Part shown: in pieces, positions 15,273 to 21,937 of the stretch
How the letters are laid out: the number at the start of each line of letters is the position of its first letter
Numbering within the stretch: position 1 is the first letter of the stretch
Source of the DNA: a virus
DNA length: 27,263 nucleotides
Virus record (IMG/VR): IMGVR_UViG_3300047471_000594
Location: 1 to 27,263 of that record
Strand: one strand, 5' to 3'
Translations under genes and position numbers: made by a program
The notes under the pieces: model-generated
Database searches by the model: none
What the model saw: only the letters and a program-made list of their open reading frames with translations
Told to the model about the DNA's origin: nothing

Positions 15273-15460
15273 GCATCCTCGAACAACGATGGTTGCGTTG
15301 GTTGGGTCCGTTGCCCGGTCGTGTAGCGGAGACAGTTCTCACACCGCCAGAGCCGCATGCCCACGAGGAGGAACCGACACGACGTGCAGACCGGACGCGG
15401 TGGGATGGGGTCCGGTTGGTCACGTAGCGTCGCACCTCGGTCCGTCAGAAGCACGCTCAT
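15269..15460 (-). CDS. Zinc-ribbon-like small protein with clamp-like tail
   Basis: This 63-aa protein has two Cys-x2-Cys pairs (CTSC and CENC) about a dozen residues apart, a typical zinc ribbon. Its C-terminus is QPSLFEDA, again a QxxLF-type peptide like that at the start of the DNA polymerase, which follows directly by ATGA overlap. A polymerase accessory or clamp-contacting role is possible. It starts at 15460 in an ATGA overlap with the upstream gene. Confidence 0.8.
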   Translation of the reverse strand: MSVLLTDRGATLRDQPDPIPPRPVCTSCRFLLVGMRLWRCENCLRYTTGQRTQPTQPSLFEDA

Positions 15461-15807
15461 TCCCGGTCATCCTTCACTTCACCTTTCGCCACCTGGACGG
15501 CGTGCGAGTGACCGGCGATGGCCTCTTCCTGCGACGTGTAGCGCCACTGGTCTTGGTCGTGTTCACCATTGAAGACCATTGTCTCCCAGAGCACCGGTGG
15601 CCCATCACCGAAGCTATGGTCCAGGCCGAGGAAGACGGTGGAGACCAGGATCTTCTCGGTCACCACATCGCCATCCAGCACACGCGTGACGCTGAACTCG
15701 TCCTTTGCCACGTGTCTATCTTGCCCCTCGAACCACTCAGCCCATTCGATGATATTTTTACAGAGTTGCGGCTTCCCCTCTTCGTCCAAGATGTAGTTCA
15801 TTCCCAT
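15457..15807 (-). CDS. Conserved phage hypothetical protein
   Basis: The 116-aa product begins MGMNYILDEEGKPQLCKNII. It contains the highly recognisable run VSTVFLGLDHSFGDGPPVLW and an ETMVF that follows, then RYTSQEEAIAGH. This is a widespread phage protein of unknown function, often seen among early genes; the second Met may be the true start. I infer a soluble, host-takeover or accessory role only from its setting. Confidence 0.87.
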   Translation of the reverse strand: MGMNYILDEEGKPQLCKNIIEWAEWFEGQDRHVAKDEFSVTRVLDGDVVTEKILVSTVFLGLDHSFGDGPPVLWETMVFNGEHDQDQWRYTSQEEAIAGHSHAVQVAKGEVKDDRE

Positions 15808-15808
15808 G

Positions 15809-16012
15809 TTATGACTCCTCGTCCAAGTAGTGCGTGTTCATGACCACCTCACCTCGTCGTGGCCGCGCCAGTGAGAGGACCGAGGAGAGGTCTGCCGTGG
15901 TGAGGATGTTCTCGACACGAATGAACCCGTATTCCACGTCATTGATTCGGATGCGCTGTTGGTCTATTTCTGACTTGATGCGCGAGAAGTAGAAGATCCC
16001 GACTCGCCTCAC
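15809..16012 (-). CDS. Small hypothetical protein (67 aa)
   Basis: It begins MRRVGIFYFSRIKSEIDQQR and ends with a short acidic tail. Predicted strands around IRINDVEYGFIRVE are followed by a helix. No family is recognised. It overlaps its upstream neighbour by ATGA, and its TAA lies one base before the next start. Confidence 0.7.
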   Translation of the reverse strand: MRRVGIFYFSRIKSEIDQQRIRINDVEYGFIRVENILTTADLSSVLSLARPRRGEVVMNTHYLDEES

Positions 16013-16254
16013 GGCTGGCCCTCCGGCTGGACTTCAGACGGGAAGGTATCGAGGGCCACGGGAATGATCGTGCTGGGCTCCGGCGTGGCGAGGAGCGCAG
16101 CCGCGTGGGCGTCCTGAAGAGGCTTCCTCCGAGCCGCACGACGAAGCCCACTCGGACCGTTCCGCCGTTTACTGCGCCGAAGGGCCATGCGTTCCGGTGG
16201 CGTGTAGTGCTTTGGCTTCTTGACGTGTTGACGACGGGTCTTTGCTTGTCTCAC
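16009..16254 (-). CDS. Small basic hypothetical protein (81 aa)
   Basis: The first 48 residues are strongly basic (many Arg and Lys, including ALRRSKRRN and GLRRAARRK), and the remainder is proline-rich and neutral to acidic. This composition fits nucleic-acid binding. No known domain is visible. ATGA overlaps link it on both sides. Confidence 0.65.
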   Translation of the reverse strand: MRQAKTRRQHVKKPKHYTPPERMALRRSKRRNGPSGLRRAARRKPLQDAHAAALLATPEPSTIIPVALDTFPSEVQPEGQP

Positions 16255-16511
16255 TGGGTCTCCTTCTTGGGTACAACGTAGAGTTGAAAGATCGAATCGA
16301 TATGCGCGATGTCACCCTGCCGATGCGCTGGGCACTGCGGTAGCGTCACCTCGTGGAGACAGAGATTGCAGAGGTGCCCGCACCGGACGCCTTCCGCATA
16401 CGTCCCATCGCCTCGTGGACGGCTGAAATGAAACACTTCCACCGCGTAGACCGGGTGGACACAAAGCCTATGGCGTGCGAGGAGTTTCAGAAGTGCGCGT
16501 GGGATCGTCAT
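16251..16511 (-). CDS. Small zinc-finger-like protein (86 aa)
   Basis: The 86-aa product contains GVRCGHLCNLCLHEVTLPQC and then PAH, a Cys/His cluster that could hold a zinc ion. It starts with a basic leucine-rich helix (MTIPRALLKLLARHRLC). Function unknown. It overlaps both neighbours by ATGA. Confidence 0.72.
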   Translation of the reverse strand: MTIPRALLKLLARHRLCVHPVYAVEVFHFSRPRGDGTYAEGVRCGHLCNLCLHEVTLPQCPAHRQGDIAHIDSIFQLYVVPKKETQ

Positions 16512-16876
16512 GACGGGTTCTTGGCGGCTTCTTCAGCCATCTGTATGTGATACTCTTGGGCAGAGACCCGTTGCCCGTCGATCCGATACCATCGCGGTCC
16601 TGGGATGAAGACGTGATACAGGTCGGCGGTATATCCAGACGTCACGTGCTCTCTACATACGCGGCATTCGGTGTGACCGAGGGCAAACCCCTCTTCATCT
16701 TCCCCATCCTTGATCCACATCAGCGTGGGTAGGTCATACTGGACTCGATCCTCCTTCTTCTCGATGGACCAACGATGGACATGACCTGCCTTGTCGGCGT
16801 AGCTCCACGAGGGGTCAGGATGATTCATGCTTGTTACCTCAAGCATCTCGCAGCCGGTCTCGAAGGTCTTGGTCAT
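16508..16876 (-). CDS. Conserved phage zinc-binding hypothetical protein
   Basis: The conserved part begins MNHPDPSWSYADKAGHVHRW and has a later CRVC pair, a GYTADLYHVFIPGPRWY run and QRVSAQEYH. Proteins with this tryptophan/histidine N-terminus and a single Cys-x2-Cys knuckle are common in phages, with no known role. Two starts are possible: ATG 16876, in ATGA overlap with the membrane peptide gene, or ATG 16828, preceded by GAGG at good spacing. I report the longer form (122 aa); the shorter is 106 aa. Confidence 0.78.
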   Translation of the reverse strand: MTKTFETGCEMLEVTSMNHPDPSWSYADKAGHVHRWSIEKKEDRVQYDLPTLMWIKDGEDEEGFALGHTECRVCREHVTSGYTADLYHVFIPGPRWYRIDGQRVSAQEYHIQMAEEAAKNPS

Positions 16877-16980
16877 TCGTTCCACCAGTGTCCCCACCAT
16901 TGCCAGAGGATGAACGCGGCCATCGCGAGGAGGAGTCCAGCCAGGAACCACTTCTCAGCTTCACGCTTGAGGTCTGGCAT
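16873..16980 (-). CDS. Single-membrane-segment peptide (35 aa)
   Basis: A short ORF beginning MPDLKREAEKWFLAG and ending WWGHWWNE encodes one hydrophobic segment of about 18 residues flanked by aromatic residues. It would be a small inner-membrane protein with a short charged N-terminus. It overlaps the coiled-coil gene by 20 bases and the next gene by ATGA, the arrangement shared by confirmed genes here. Function unknown. Confidence 0.62.
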   Translation of the reverse strand: MPDLKREAEKWFLAGLLLAMAAFILWQWWGHWWNE

Positions 16981-17380
16981 GGATCGCTTCCCACAGGGCC
17001 TTGAACTTGTCACGCTCATCAGTCACAGCCACGAGCAAGTCAGAGACACGGGCGTTGACTCCGGTCAGTAGGTCGCGCTGCGTGCGTGCCTCATTGCGTT
17101 CAGTCAGTAGCGTATTGGCTTCCACGCCCATTCGGAAGATCAGGTCTTGTGCTCTACTGACCTCGATAGACCGGGCTTCTAGTTGCTTGACGAGGTGTGC
17201 ACGTTCGCCCATTAGCACCTGTTGCCCGTGCTTGAGCGCGGCGACTTCGCCAGTCAGTGCGGCGATCTGCTGCTGTGCCTCTGAGAGTGCTCTAGCCGCG
17301 TCACCTTGTTCAAGGACAAGCTCCTTCGGAACATGGATACGGTTGGCTTCTTTGCTTGGAATCTCACTCTGTTTCGTCAT
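16961..17380 (-). CDS. Coiled-coil hypothetical protein (139 aa)
   Basis: Residues about 25-120 form an almost continuous helix with heptad-like hydrophobic spacing (ALSEAQQQIAALTGEVAALK, then further Leu/Val/Ala heptads), indicating a coiled coil. There is no signal peptide or enzymatic motif. It precedes a 35-aa membrane peptide, an arrangement reminiscent of lysis or membrane-scaffold pairs, but this is weak evidence. Confidence 0.75.
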   Translation of the reverse strand: MTKQSEIPSKEANRIHVPKELVLEQGDAARALSEAQQQIAALTGEVAALKHGQQVLMGERAHLVKQLEARSIEVSRAQDLIFRMGVEANTLLTERNEARTQRDLLTGVNARVSDLLVAVTDERDKFKALWEAIHARPQA

Positions 17381-17613
17381 CGTTCCCTCCGGGTGACCCG
17401 CACGCGCCCATGGAGTTGTTCCCGCGCCACTTGGTCACTTCGACGGTCCACGTATTCCTTGCCGGCGGCATTGAGTCGGAAACACCAGACCATCCCTGTC
17501 CGCGTATCCGCGACAAAGCATCGCATCGTCACATCGATGCCGTTGAGCCAGACAATCGAACGGTGGCACTTGTTCTTGTGTCGCAGCGACCGTCGATGGG
17601 CATCGAGTCTCAT
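17377..17613 (-). CDS. Small basic hypothetical protein (78 aa)
   Basis: It starts MRLDAHRRSLRHKNKCHRSI and ends RVRVTRRER, and is basic throughout. A middle segment, MVWCFRLNAAGKEYVDRR, suggests a compact alpha/beta fold. No family recognised. It is joined to its neighbours by ATGA overlaps, upstream through a nine-residue mini-ORF. Confidence 0.65.
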   Translation of the reverse strand: MRLDAHRRSLRHKNKCHRSIVWLNGIDVTMRCFVADTRTGMVWCFRLNAAGKEYVDRRSDQVAREQLHGRVRVTRRER

Positions 17614-17639
17614 TTGAGCACCGCGTCAATTTTGCTCAT
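17610..17639 (-). CDS. Nine-codon mini-ORF linking two genes
   Basis: MSKIDAVLK is encoded between two genes, and its ATG and TGA form perfect ATGA overlaps with the upstream stop and the downstream start. It may be a reinitiation relay or the remnant of a deleted gene. Translation is unproven. Confidence 0.35.
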   Translation of the reverse strand: MSKIDAVLK

Positions 17640-17950
17640 TTGACCTCCGGCGTCTTCTTCGAAATGGTCTCGCTCAGGATGTACTCCACGTCGATGACGT
17701 CACTCTCGGTGATGACGTCCCACCGTTCACGAATGAACTGGTGGGCTATCTTCATCGTGCGACCCTCGCGAGGGTTCCACTCATAGGGGTCATGCTGCAT
17801 CGTCATCTTCGCGAGATTGAGCAAGAGGATAGACCGCTGCTCCCCAAAGCCGGCACGCCACGCGAGGCGATGGTCATACTTACTGATCTCAATCGCGAGG
17901 GCGGGAATGAGCGTGCCTCGGTCTCGAATCTCTAGGAACTTCGTGATCAC
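17636..17950 (-). CDS. Conserved phage hypothetical protein (104 aa)
   Basis: The start MITKFLEIRDRGTLIPALAI is recognisable from many phage genomes, where such proteins are encoded near replication genes with no known function. The middle (SILLLNLAKM) is helical, and the end (VIDVEYILSETISKK) gives a strand and a helix. It overlaps the P-loop gene by ATGA. Confidence 0.8.
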   Translation of the reverse strand: MITKFLEIRDRGTLIPALAIEISKYDHRLAWRAGFGEQRSILLLNLAKMTMQHDPYEWNPREGRTMKIAHQFIRERWDVITESDVIDVEYILSETISKKTPEVK

Positions 17951-18222
17951 TCGGTGGTCTCCTCGATGATTATCACGTTGATGGTTTTGTAGAGCGTATT
18001 GCCACGCAGATTGATGAATGGGGCGACCGCATGAAGGAACTCTGCGATCTTCGTCTTGCCTGTTCCTTGTGGGCCGGAAATGGTAATACGGACGACAGGC
18101 GTTTCAACAGCCGCCTCAATACCCGCATCGAGGGTGGCTTGGATCCGTTGCAAGTTCCGCTTGGTACGCTTCTTGAGCGCCCTCGTATGTTGCGAGTTGA
18201 GCGCCGACAAATTGCGTTTCAC
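17947..18222 (-). CDS. Small P-loop protein (91 aa)
   Basis: After a basic N-terminal helix, VVRITISGPQGTGKTKIAEF carries a Walker A motif, and the end INVIIIEETTE looks like a strand with acidic residues in the Walker B position. At 91 aa it is too short for a normal ATPase fold, yet similar minimal P-loop proteins occur in phages. GTG 18222 is chosen because it overlaps the previous TGA (GTGA). Confidence 0.75.
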   Translation of the reverse strand: MKRNLSALNSQHTRALKKRTKRNLQRIQATLDAGIEAAVETPVVRITISGPQGTGKTKIAEFLHAVAPFINLRGNTLYKTINVIIIEETTE

Positions 18223-18422
18223 TGAACGGTCTCCTCCGGCGCATGTTCTTGAATCCACTGGGCGCGTGCCTGGGCCACGGCTCCCGCCGCCAACCCGAGG
18301 GCAAATGCTCGTTCGGGTGGGAACTTCGCCGGCAGTTCATGCGCCACCTCTAGGAAGGCACGAACCAACTGCTGGAGTTCCCAGGCGACGGCTCCGGCAT
18401 CCAACTCGACAATAGTGCTCAC
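18219..18422 (-). CDS. Small helical hypothetical protein (67 aa)
   Basis: The 67-aa product (MSTIVELDAGAVAWELQQLV onward) is alanine- and leucine-rich and predicted to be largely helical. No motif is recognised. It is coupled to neighbours by GTGA and ATGA overlaps. Confidence 0.66.
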   Translation of the reverse strand: MSTIVELDAGAVAWELQQLVRAFLEVAHELPAKFPPERAFALGLAAGAVAQARAQWIQEHAPEETVQ

Positions 18423-18655
18423 TGGGGCCGTCCACCGACAACCATCTGAGCCAGCTGTTCCTTCGTGATCTTCCGAACCTCTTCACGCGTTGGCCGTCGC
18501 ACTTCCACCGCACCATAGACCAGCGCGTGGAGCAACAGTTCCTGGATCGGCTCCGGTAGTCCTTCGAGGAGGGCGGAAATGACCCGCCCATCACACTCGT
18601 GGCAGAACCCACAATCCGCACAACGGGGCTTCTTACAGCTGAGACAGTCCTCCAT
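18419..18655 (-). CDS. Small Cys-rich zinc-binding protein (78 aa)
   Basis: MEDCLSCKKPRCADCGFCHE, followed by a further Cys, packs seven cysteines into the first 22 residues, suggesting one or two zinc sites. The rest is a basic/acidic helix ending VVGGRPQ. ATG 18655 lies one base after the previous stop and is preferred over a longer frame that would overlap that gene. Function unknown. Confidence 0.75.
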   Translation of the reverse strand: MEDCLSCKKPRCADCGFCHECDGRVISALLEGLPEPIQELLLHALVYGAVEVRRPTREEVRKITKEQLAQMVVGGRPQ

Positions 18656-18656
18656 C

Positions 18657-18863
18657 TCACTCCTCCTTCTTGATATCCAGCCGTCCCAGGGCGGTCTCGG
18701 AAATCTCAATATGTACACGCAGGTTCGCCGGCAGTCCATTGAGGATCTGTTCGACCTCCCACAACTGCCGCATCTGGGAAATCGTCAGCGACTCCGAGCA
18801 CTCCGCCTCGAACCGCATCGGACGGCGACGACCACGCTGTTGGATCGTAAGGGCCAGTTTCAT
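18657..18863 (-). CDS. Small hypothetical protein (68 aa)
   Basis: It begins MKLALTIQQRGRRRPMRFEA and ends GRLDIKKEE. The pattern is two short strands, a helix (MRQLWEVEQILNGLP) and another strand (LRVHIEISE), a compact alpha/beta fold. No family recognised. Confidence 0.68.
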   Translation of the reverse strand: MKLALTIQQRGRRRPMRFEAECSESLTISQMRQLWEVEQILNGLPANLRVHIEISETALGRLDIKKEE

Positions 18864-19138
18864 TTCCCACCTCGGTTCTCTGACAGGTCCGCGAGGGCGA
18901 GAAGTTCCTGGTGACGCGTTTCCTGGCGTTGCATCAGTCGCTTCATCCGTTCCTGGATCATTACCTCGGCCATATCGTAGGCCAGCTCAGCGATGATCGA
19001 CGGGAGTGGACCACTGAGGTTCTGCACACCTTCCTCCCCATCCAGGAGAAGGGCATGCATCGCGGTCCGCGCAAACGTGTCGCGGAGCGTTTCAGTGTAG
19101 GTGGGAGGGAGGGCGCGTGTGTAGACTTCAGACGACAT
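18860..19138 (-). CDS. Small helical hypothetical protein, first gene of the long series
   Basis: The 92-aa product starts MSSEVYTRALPPTYTETLRD and is mostly helical, with a basic heptad-like C-terminal half (MIQERMKRLMQRQETRHQEL). It is the first gene downstream of the hairpin at 19194-19222, so it probably begins its own transcript or follows read-through. An AAAGG lies about 8 bases before the ATG. Confidence 0.7.
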   Translation of the reverse strand: MSSEVYTRALPPTYTETLRDTFARTAMHALLLDGEEGVQNLSGPLPSIIAELAYDMAEVMIQERMKRLMQRQETRHQELLALADLSENRGGK

Positions 19139-19193
19139 CGTTCAACCTTTCGGGAACCACGCCCATTGCGGGCGATAAAGTAATAGATACGCA

Positions 19194-19222
19194 CCCCACG
19201 GGAGTGGTGGGCTCCCGTGGGG
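19194..19222 (-). terminator. Strong hairpin between leftward genes
   Basis: CCCCACGGGAG (19194-19204) and CTCCCGTGGGG (19212-19222) form a perfect 11-bp, G+C-rich stem with a 7-base loop, directly after the stop at 19239 on the leftward transcript. No U-run follows, so it could be a partial terminator/attenuator or a 3'-end stabiliser that separates the leader gene from the long gene series. A second small palindrome, CGCCC-N5-GGGCG, is at 19160-19174. Confidence 0.5.
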
Positions 19223-19238
19223 CGCGACGGCGACGATC

Positions 19239-19583
19239 TTACTTCTTGCCCTTCGCCTTCTTCCCAGCCGTCTTCTCACCCTTCGCCGGCAGACCCTTCG
19301 CCACGCGTGCCTTCTCGCGGGCTTCCTTCCGCTCTGCGTTGAACGCCTTGAGGACGGCGCGTGCCTGCGCCACTTCCGGCGTCTCATTCGGCTTCGGCAC
19401 CACCAACGACGGCGGAGCAAACGGCGCAGTCATCTCCACCGTCTCCGGCTCACCCGCGAACCAGGTGGCAGGGATACGGCCAGCAGCGCGGTTGTTCTCA
19501 TTCTCGTAGAACAACCTGCCCTTCCCGATCTTCTTCAGCGTGAGCGTGATAGTCGTGGGTTCCACGGTTTCGATGTCAGCCAT
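19239..19583 (-). CDS. Small leader-gene hypothetical protein, Lys-rich tail
   Basis: The 114-aa product has a beta-rich N-terminal half (TITLTLKKIGKGRLFYENEN, then ATWFAGEPETVEM) and a lysine/alanine-rich C-terminal tail ending GKKAKGKK. The N-terminal pattern recalls a family of small phage proteins of unknown function. The tail suggests nucleic-acid binding. ATG 19583 has AAAGGAG at good distance; the frame's further extension lies in the promoter region and is rejected. It is the first leftward gene after the divergent region. Confidence 0.8.
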   Translation of the reverse strand: MADIETVEPTTITLTLKKIGKGRLFYENENNRAAGRIPATWFAGEPETVEMTAPFAPPSLVVPKPNETPEVAQARAVLKAFNAERKEAREKARVAKGLPAKGEKTAGKKAKGKK

Positions 19584-19624
19584 CAAGACTCTCCTTTTGA
19601 GTAACGAAACGAAGTAACGAACGG

Positions 19625-19653
19625 AGTCTAGCGAAGCCGGAGGAGGAGCGCAA
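19625..19653 (-). promoter_or_regulatory. Candidate leftward promoter
   Basis: Reading leftward, TTGCGC (19653-19648) and TAGACT (19630-19625) are spaced by 17 bases, about 40 bases before the leader-gene start. Matches to sigma70 boxes are partial (3/6 and 4/6). Confidence 0.3.
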
Positions 19654-19746
19654 TACTTATTTGGGACGAAACTGAAACGAAATGATGACTGGGACGGTGC
19701 CTCGGTCCGACGACGGAGTGCGCGACGACGATCCTGAAAATGCCCA

Positions 19747-19775
19747 TTGTTTCTGGGGTGAAACTCCGGTATCGT
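19747..19775 (+). promoter_or_regulatory. Candidate rightward promoter for primase-helicase
   Basis: TTGTTT (19747-19752) and TATCGT (19770-19775) are separated by 17 bases and lie about 95 bases before the primase start. The spacer overlaps the GTTTC-N6-GAAAC palindrome. Weak consensus. Confidence 0.28.
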
Positions 19776-19870
19776 AGCGGTCCCGGTCGCGGTCGCTCCG
19801 CCCTCGATTGTTCGGCGCTCATCCCGTTGAATGATGACCGGGTCAAATTTCTCAATCCACACGCGGAAGG

Positions 19871-21937
19871 ATGAGGACCCGTGATGATGAACATGCTGGT
19901 GACATGACGTCACCCAAACAACTCCCGCCCGACAAACTCGTCGCCTACTACCTCAATCAAAACTATCGTTGTGTCTTCTGGCCCACTATTGGCGACCAGA
20001 AGGGTCCGAGGGAGAAGGACTGGCCCACTGCCGCCTATCCGTTAGAAGCCTTCCGACCGGGGATGCGCGTGGGGCTGATGACCGGCGTTGAAATCAGCCC
20101 TGGACGCCATCTGAGCGACATCGATATCGACTGGCCTGGCGGCATCGACATCGCCATCAAGCTTCTTCCCACCACCGAGTTCGTATATGGCCGCGCAGGC
20201 AAACGCGTCAGCCACTGTTTCTATACCACCAATGAGCCACTCGCCTCATTCAAGTTTGAGGATGTGGACAAAACCACCCTCATCGAGATTCGAGGCACGA
20301 AGACGGACGGCTCCATTGGCCTCCAATCGATGGCGCCACCCTCCGTCTGGGAAGACAAAACCGACGCGCACCGTGAGCCGCTGGAGTTCGTGCGCGATGG
20401 AAGCCCAGCCCATATCGCCGCACTGGTGCTCAAGGTGGCCGTCACCCACGCGGCCATCGCCATGCTCTTGGCCCGCCACCTCGGGACCCGAGGGTTCACC
20501 CATGAGGTGCGTCTGGCGTATGCTGGGACGCTGTTGCGCCTGGGCCTGGACGTGGAAGACGTGGTGCGCATCGGCGAGGCCATCCTGGGCTACACGAAGA
20601 ACCAAGACACCCAGGACATCCGCATGACGGTCGAATCGACCGCACGCCGATTGACGGATGTGCGCGAGAAGGTGAAAGGTGGCCCGGCGCTAGCGAAATC
20701 GCTGGGCCCACTGGGCAAGAAGGTCGTGGACCGGATCCACGAATGGCTGGGCCGTGAGCAAGACTTCCTGCGGAATGGGGAAGGCGTCATTCTCCGTGAT
20801 AGCCTGGAGAACGTGCGACGGGCGGTGGAGCTATGCGAAGTGGAATTGAGCTACAACGAATTCAGTGATGTGTTGTTGATTGGTGGCCAGCCCCTCCAGG
20901 ACCGCCAGTTGAGTGACCTCTGGTTTCGTATTGACAGTGAGTTCCACTTCCGTCCCACGGCAGAGTTCTTCGAGAAGAGCATCAAGCACCTCGCGTGGAA
21001 GAATGGATTCCACCCCGTCAAGATATACCTGGATGGTCTGGTGTGGGACGGCATCCCGAGGGTGAACACGTGGTTGCGTGATTATGCCGGGGCAGAGGAT
21101 AGCGAGTATCTGCAAGCGGTGTCGTCGATCTTCTTGATGGCGGCGGTGCGGCGCATTGATGAGCCTGGGTGTAAGTATGATGAGATGCTCGTGCTGGAGT
21201 CGGGCCAGGGCGTGGAGAAGAGCACGACACTCGCGACGTTATGTCCAGACAAGGCGTGGTTCTGTGACGACCTCCCCTTGAATGTCTCCAGCCAGCGGCT
21301 CATCGAGGGTACACTGGGCAAATGGATTGTGGAAGCGGCGGATATGGCGGGCAAACGGAAGGCGGAGATTGAACAGTTGAAGGCGATGTTGAGTCGCCAA
21401 GTGGATGGCCCAGCGCGCATGGCCTACGCACGGTTGCCGGTGGAACGCGCTCGACAATTCGTGCTCGTGGGAACCACGAATAGCCAGACCTACTTGACAG
21501 ACCCGACTGGGAACCGGAGGTTCTGGCCGGTGGAAGTATCTGACTTGAATATCAAAGGGCTGCGCACGGTGCGTGACCAGCTATGGGCCGAAGCCGCGCA
21601 TCGGTCCCGAGGAGGAGAGTCCATCCGGCTTCCGAAGTCATTATGGGCCGAGGCGGGACGGAGGCAAGACGCTCGAAGGGAACGAGACGCGTGGGAAGAA
21701 CCCATTATGCGATTGTTGGCTGCCGCTGGGGCCACGAGTACTGGCAGAGTGCGTGTCATAACCTCCGATATTTGGGACTTTTTACAGATAGAGATACCAA
21801 GAAGGGATAGATATGGGAGCATACGCATCAGCGAAATCATGCAGCGGCTGGGGTACAAATCCAAACGGCTCTGGCACGAAGGCAAAACAGTTGTGGGCTA
21901 CGAAGGACCGCAGGTCAGTTTAGACTTTGAGAAGTGA
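19871..21937 (+). CDS. Prim-Pol / VirE-type primase-helicase
   Basis: This 688-aa protein joins an archaeo-eukaryotic primase-polymerase domain to a VirE-like superfamily 3-type helicase. The N-terminal part has the metal site DIDIDWPG (83-90), the sxH motif VSHCFY (113-118) and an MAPPSVW turn. The C-terminal part has the VirE signatures DGLVWDGIPRV, a P-loop SGQGVEKSTTLATL, WIVEAADMAG and a TGNRRFWPVEV. The P-loop has Glu where Gly usually precedes Lys; some VirE relatives vary here. It probably primes and unwinds phage DNA. Start: 19871 or ATG 19904 (11 codons later, inside an inverted repeat); neither has a strong ribosome-binding site. Confidence 0.93.
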   Translation: MRTRDDEHAGDMTSPKQLPPDKLVAYYLNQNYRCVFWPTIGDQKGPREKDWPTAAYPLEAFRPGMRVGLMTGVEISPGRHLSDIDIDWPGGIDIAIKLLPTTEFVYGRAGKRVSHCFYTTNEPLASFKFEDVDKTTLIEIRGTKTDGSIGLQSMAPPSVWEDKTDAHREPLEFVRDGSPAHIAALVLKVAVTHAAIAMLLARHLGTRGFTHEVRLAYAGTLLRLGLDVEDVVRIGEAILGYTKNQDTQDIRMTVESTARRLTDVREKVKGGPALAKSLGPLGKKVVDRIHEWLGREQDFLRNGEGVILRDSLENVRRAVELCEVELSYNEFSDVLLIGGQPLQDRQLSDLWFRIDSEFHFRPTAEFFEKSIKHLAWKNGFHPVKIYLDGLVWDGIPRVNTWLRDYAGAEDSEYLQAVSSIFLMAAVRRIDEPGCKYDEMLVLESGQGVEKSTTLATLCPDKAWFCDDLPLNVSSQRLIEGTLGKWIVEAADMAGKRKAEIEQLKAMLSRQVDGPARMAYARLPVERARQFVLVGTTNSQTYLTDPTGNRRFWPVEVSDLNIKGLRTVRDQLWAEAAHRSRGGESIRLPKSLWAEAGRRQDARRERDAWEEPIMRLLAAAGATSTGRVRVITSDIWDFLQIEIPRRDRYGSIRISEIMQRLGYKSKRLWHEGKTVVGYEGPQVSLDFEK

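Larger units (their letters stand above)
19584..19870. other. Divergent intergenic control region
   Basis: About 290 bases separate the leftward and rightward gene sets. They contain the direct repeat GTAACGAA (19601-19608, 19614-19621), further ACGAAAC copies near 19660-19680, and a GTTTC-N6-GAAAC palindrome (19749-19764). Just beyond, GGTGAC-ATGAC-GTCACC (19898-19914) surrounds an alternative ATG of the primase gene. Regulators are likely to bind here, but none is identified. Confidence 0.55.

Noticed and set aside
17755-17790. ACCCTCGCGAGGGT palindrome
   Set aside because: It lies inside a coding sequence and occurs once; treated as chance, though it resembles the recurrent CCCTCGGG motif.
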